From Coturnix japonica (taxonomy: Eukaryota; Chordata; Aves; Galliformes; Phasianidae), in the NCBI RefSeq assembly GCF_001577835.2, contig NC_029528.1, forward strand, positions 1,178,001-1,242,000: a DNA stretch of 64,000 bases. Reading direction: 5' to 3'. A program made the position numbers and the translations under genes. Each line of letters opens with the position of its first letter. The first letter of the stretch is position 1. Below the pieces are notes generated by a model. It was not told where the DNA came from. It worked only from the letters and a program-made list of their open reading frames with translations, and searched no databases. This document shows positions 62,805-64,000 of the stretch, in pieces.

Positions 62805-63850
62805 TCAGTTTGCAGCTGTGGCCGAGATCCTGCGGTACAGCGCCTGGGTGTAGTTCCCCAGTGCCGGCAAGAAGTTTCGCAGGTAGATCTCATTGTCGGT
62901 GTTCAGTGAGCAGCTCTGGGGAAGGAGAAACGTAAATGTGAGCACACAGCAGTGATCTGCAGGTTGTAGGCAACAGAGCAGCAAGAGCAAGAGGTCCCAT
63001 TGCATCTGCCCCCTGGACCTTGTGGCCATGGGGAGAGGTAAGGAGCTGCCCTGGGGGGGCTGGGGACAAACACACAGCTACACTTCTGCAAGCATGGGAA
63101 TGTGGAGATGTGGCACCTGGGGATGTGGGCATGGTGGGGAGGGGCTGGGGTTGGACTTGATGATTATTTATGTCTAACTTTAATGAGTCTATGATTAATT
63201 GAGCATCTTCTCCACATGATGAACCATCCTGCAGCTTGGGAATGGGATGAGATGCAGGGATGGCCGCAGTGCCACTGTGCAGGGTGCAGTGCTCAGGGGA
63301 TGCTGAAGCTGCTGGGGATGAAGGCATCGCCCTGCCCCGTGCTTACCGTCATGCCGTGCAGGCTCTGCAGGTTGGTGATGAGGGGCTCATAGTCCTTCTT
63401 GCAGCGGGTCACCTTGGCCAGCACCGTGGCAGCCTGGCACAGCAGTTCGTGCTCCGACAGCTGTGAACACGAATACAAGTGTCAACACCACAGCACTGGC
63501 TTCAAGCTGTGCTGCCCACCTGAATGCTCAGGGCTGGTGGGAGTTCTCCCAGGGACTTCCTAATCCCTCAGCTGCACTGTGCTATGTAGGCAGCAGTGGC
63601 ACCCGTAGGTGCTGGGCAATAGCCCGGCCCATTTGGTTATAGGGCAGGGAGATGCACCCAGTTGGGTGTGCTTGTACCACTCCCACTCTGTGAGTACCAA
63701 ACTGAGCTCTGTGTTTTGTGCAAGGTGTTGGCAAGTACTCTGCTCATGGTTATATCAATTAAAAGTGTGTTTTCCATGTATCTCTAAATTTTCTTTTACC
63801 TTCCGATCCTTGAAAGCCACCTGTGCCACTCTGGTGTCATTGCAAGGGAC
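62805..63850 (-). CDS. IL13: Interleukin-13 (exons 2-4; first exon off the window)
   Basis: Secreted type-2 cytokine related to IL4. Exons in transcription order: 63850-63800, 63460-63347 and 62915-62805, all phase 0 with GT-AG borders, giving 91 residues and a stop at 62805-62807. Exon 2 codes VPCNDTRVAQVAFKDRK, exon 3 begins LSEHELLCQAATVLAKV and contains a second cysteine in T-R-C-K-K, and exon 4 begins S-C-S-L-N-T-D-N-E and ends RRISATAAN. The four exons with a very short second one, four visible cysteines and the position upstream of IL4 on the same strand support IL13. Exon 1 (signal peptide and first helix) must lie beyond 64000. IL5 is the alternative type-2 cytokine, but the order and exon 2 sequence favour IL13. 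A CR1 tail lies in the intron before exon 4. Confidence 0.88.
63141..63196 (+). mobile_element. CR1 LINE 3'-end fragment in IL13 intron 3
   Basis: 'gggttggacttgatgatta' followed after a diverged stretch by 'gagtctatgatt' is the plus-strand 3' end of a CR1. It is the only copy in this window in that orientation. Confidence 0.65.
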
Positions 63851-64000
63851 CTGGGGAGGTGATACAAGCAAGAGCTGTAGTTAGCAGACTGCACCCCCAC
63901 GATGGCACCACCCACAGCCAACCAACAGTGGGCGAGGAGCAGCATCAATTGCAGAGCCGTGCCACCCACTGCCTGGGGACATGGTGTCCTCATCCCACAG
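63851..64000 (-). other. IL13: IL13 intron 1 (partial)
   Basis: The sequence upstream of IL13 exon 2 ends in a usual acceptor (CACCTCCCCAG). No in-frame first exon with a donor is found in these 150 bases, so they are taken as intron. Confidence 0.7.

Noticed and set aside
62094-62893. Two minus-strand frames of about 200 codons rich in H-P-I-P repeats
   Set aside because: They are translations of the GGGATG-type tandem repeat and overlap the true IL13 exon 4 in another frame.
63856-63993. Signal-peptide-like frame upstream of IL13 exon 2
   Set aside because: It looks like a possible IL13 first exon, but it runs without a donor into the exon 2 acceptor and reads exon 2 in the wrong frame.

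Overview
The window is vertebrate nuclear DNA from a bird, most likely a galliform. The reasons are CR1 LINE fragments scattered through it, short introns, one CpG-island promoter, and a gene order equal to the Th2 cytokine neighbourhood (human 5q31): SEPTIN8 > < CCNI2 - KIF3A > < IL4 < IL13. All calls come from reading the sequence and comparing with remembered family members; no database search was run. The IL4 reading differs from the chicken IL4 I remember at many residues, so a related species is more likely than chicken itself, but this is not decisive.

Layout. 1-7.8 kb is an intron of SEPTIN8, whose first coding exon lies left of the window. 7.8-31.2 kb holds SEPTIN8 exons 2-9 and two alternative last exons: a short-tail exon at 21.8 kb and a long-tail exon at 31.0 kb. 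28.3-35.4 kb holds the cyclin I-like gene CCNI2 on the minus strand. 36.4-37.5 kb is a CpG island that contains the KIF3A start and probably also serves CCNI2. 37.0-55.6 kb is complete KIF3A (19 coding exons including a serine-rich cassette and a 9-nt microexon, then a 2.9-kb 3' UTR). 56.8-58.5 kb is complete four-exon IL4 (minus). 59.1-61.1 kb is intergenic with two CR1 pieces around a short unique block. 61.5-63.9 kb is the 3' part of IL13 (minus); its first exon is off the right edge.

How the parts relate. SEPTIN8 (filament GTPase) and KIF3A (kinesin-2 motor) are cytoskeletal genes, CCNI2 is an atypical cyclin, and IL4/IL13 are type-2 cytokines; the cluster is held by synteny rather than by one pathway. 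The most striking structure is at 31.03-31.20 kb: the conserved long tail of SEPTIN8 is read from the strand opposite a CCNI2 cyclin exon, with the wobble positions of the two reading frames facing each other. Other points of note are a GC-AG intron in SEPTIN8, the KIF3A cassette/microexon pair, a 12-bp perfect inverted repeat carrying two opposed NFAT-type cores just upstream of IL4, a Maf/GATA-like block between IL4 and IL13, and AU-rich elements in the cytokine 3' UTRs.
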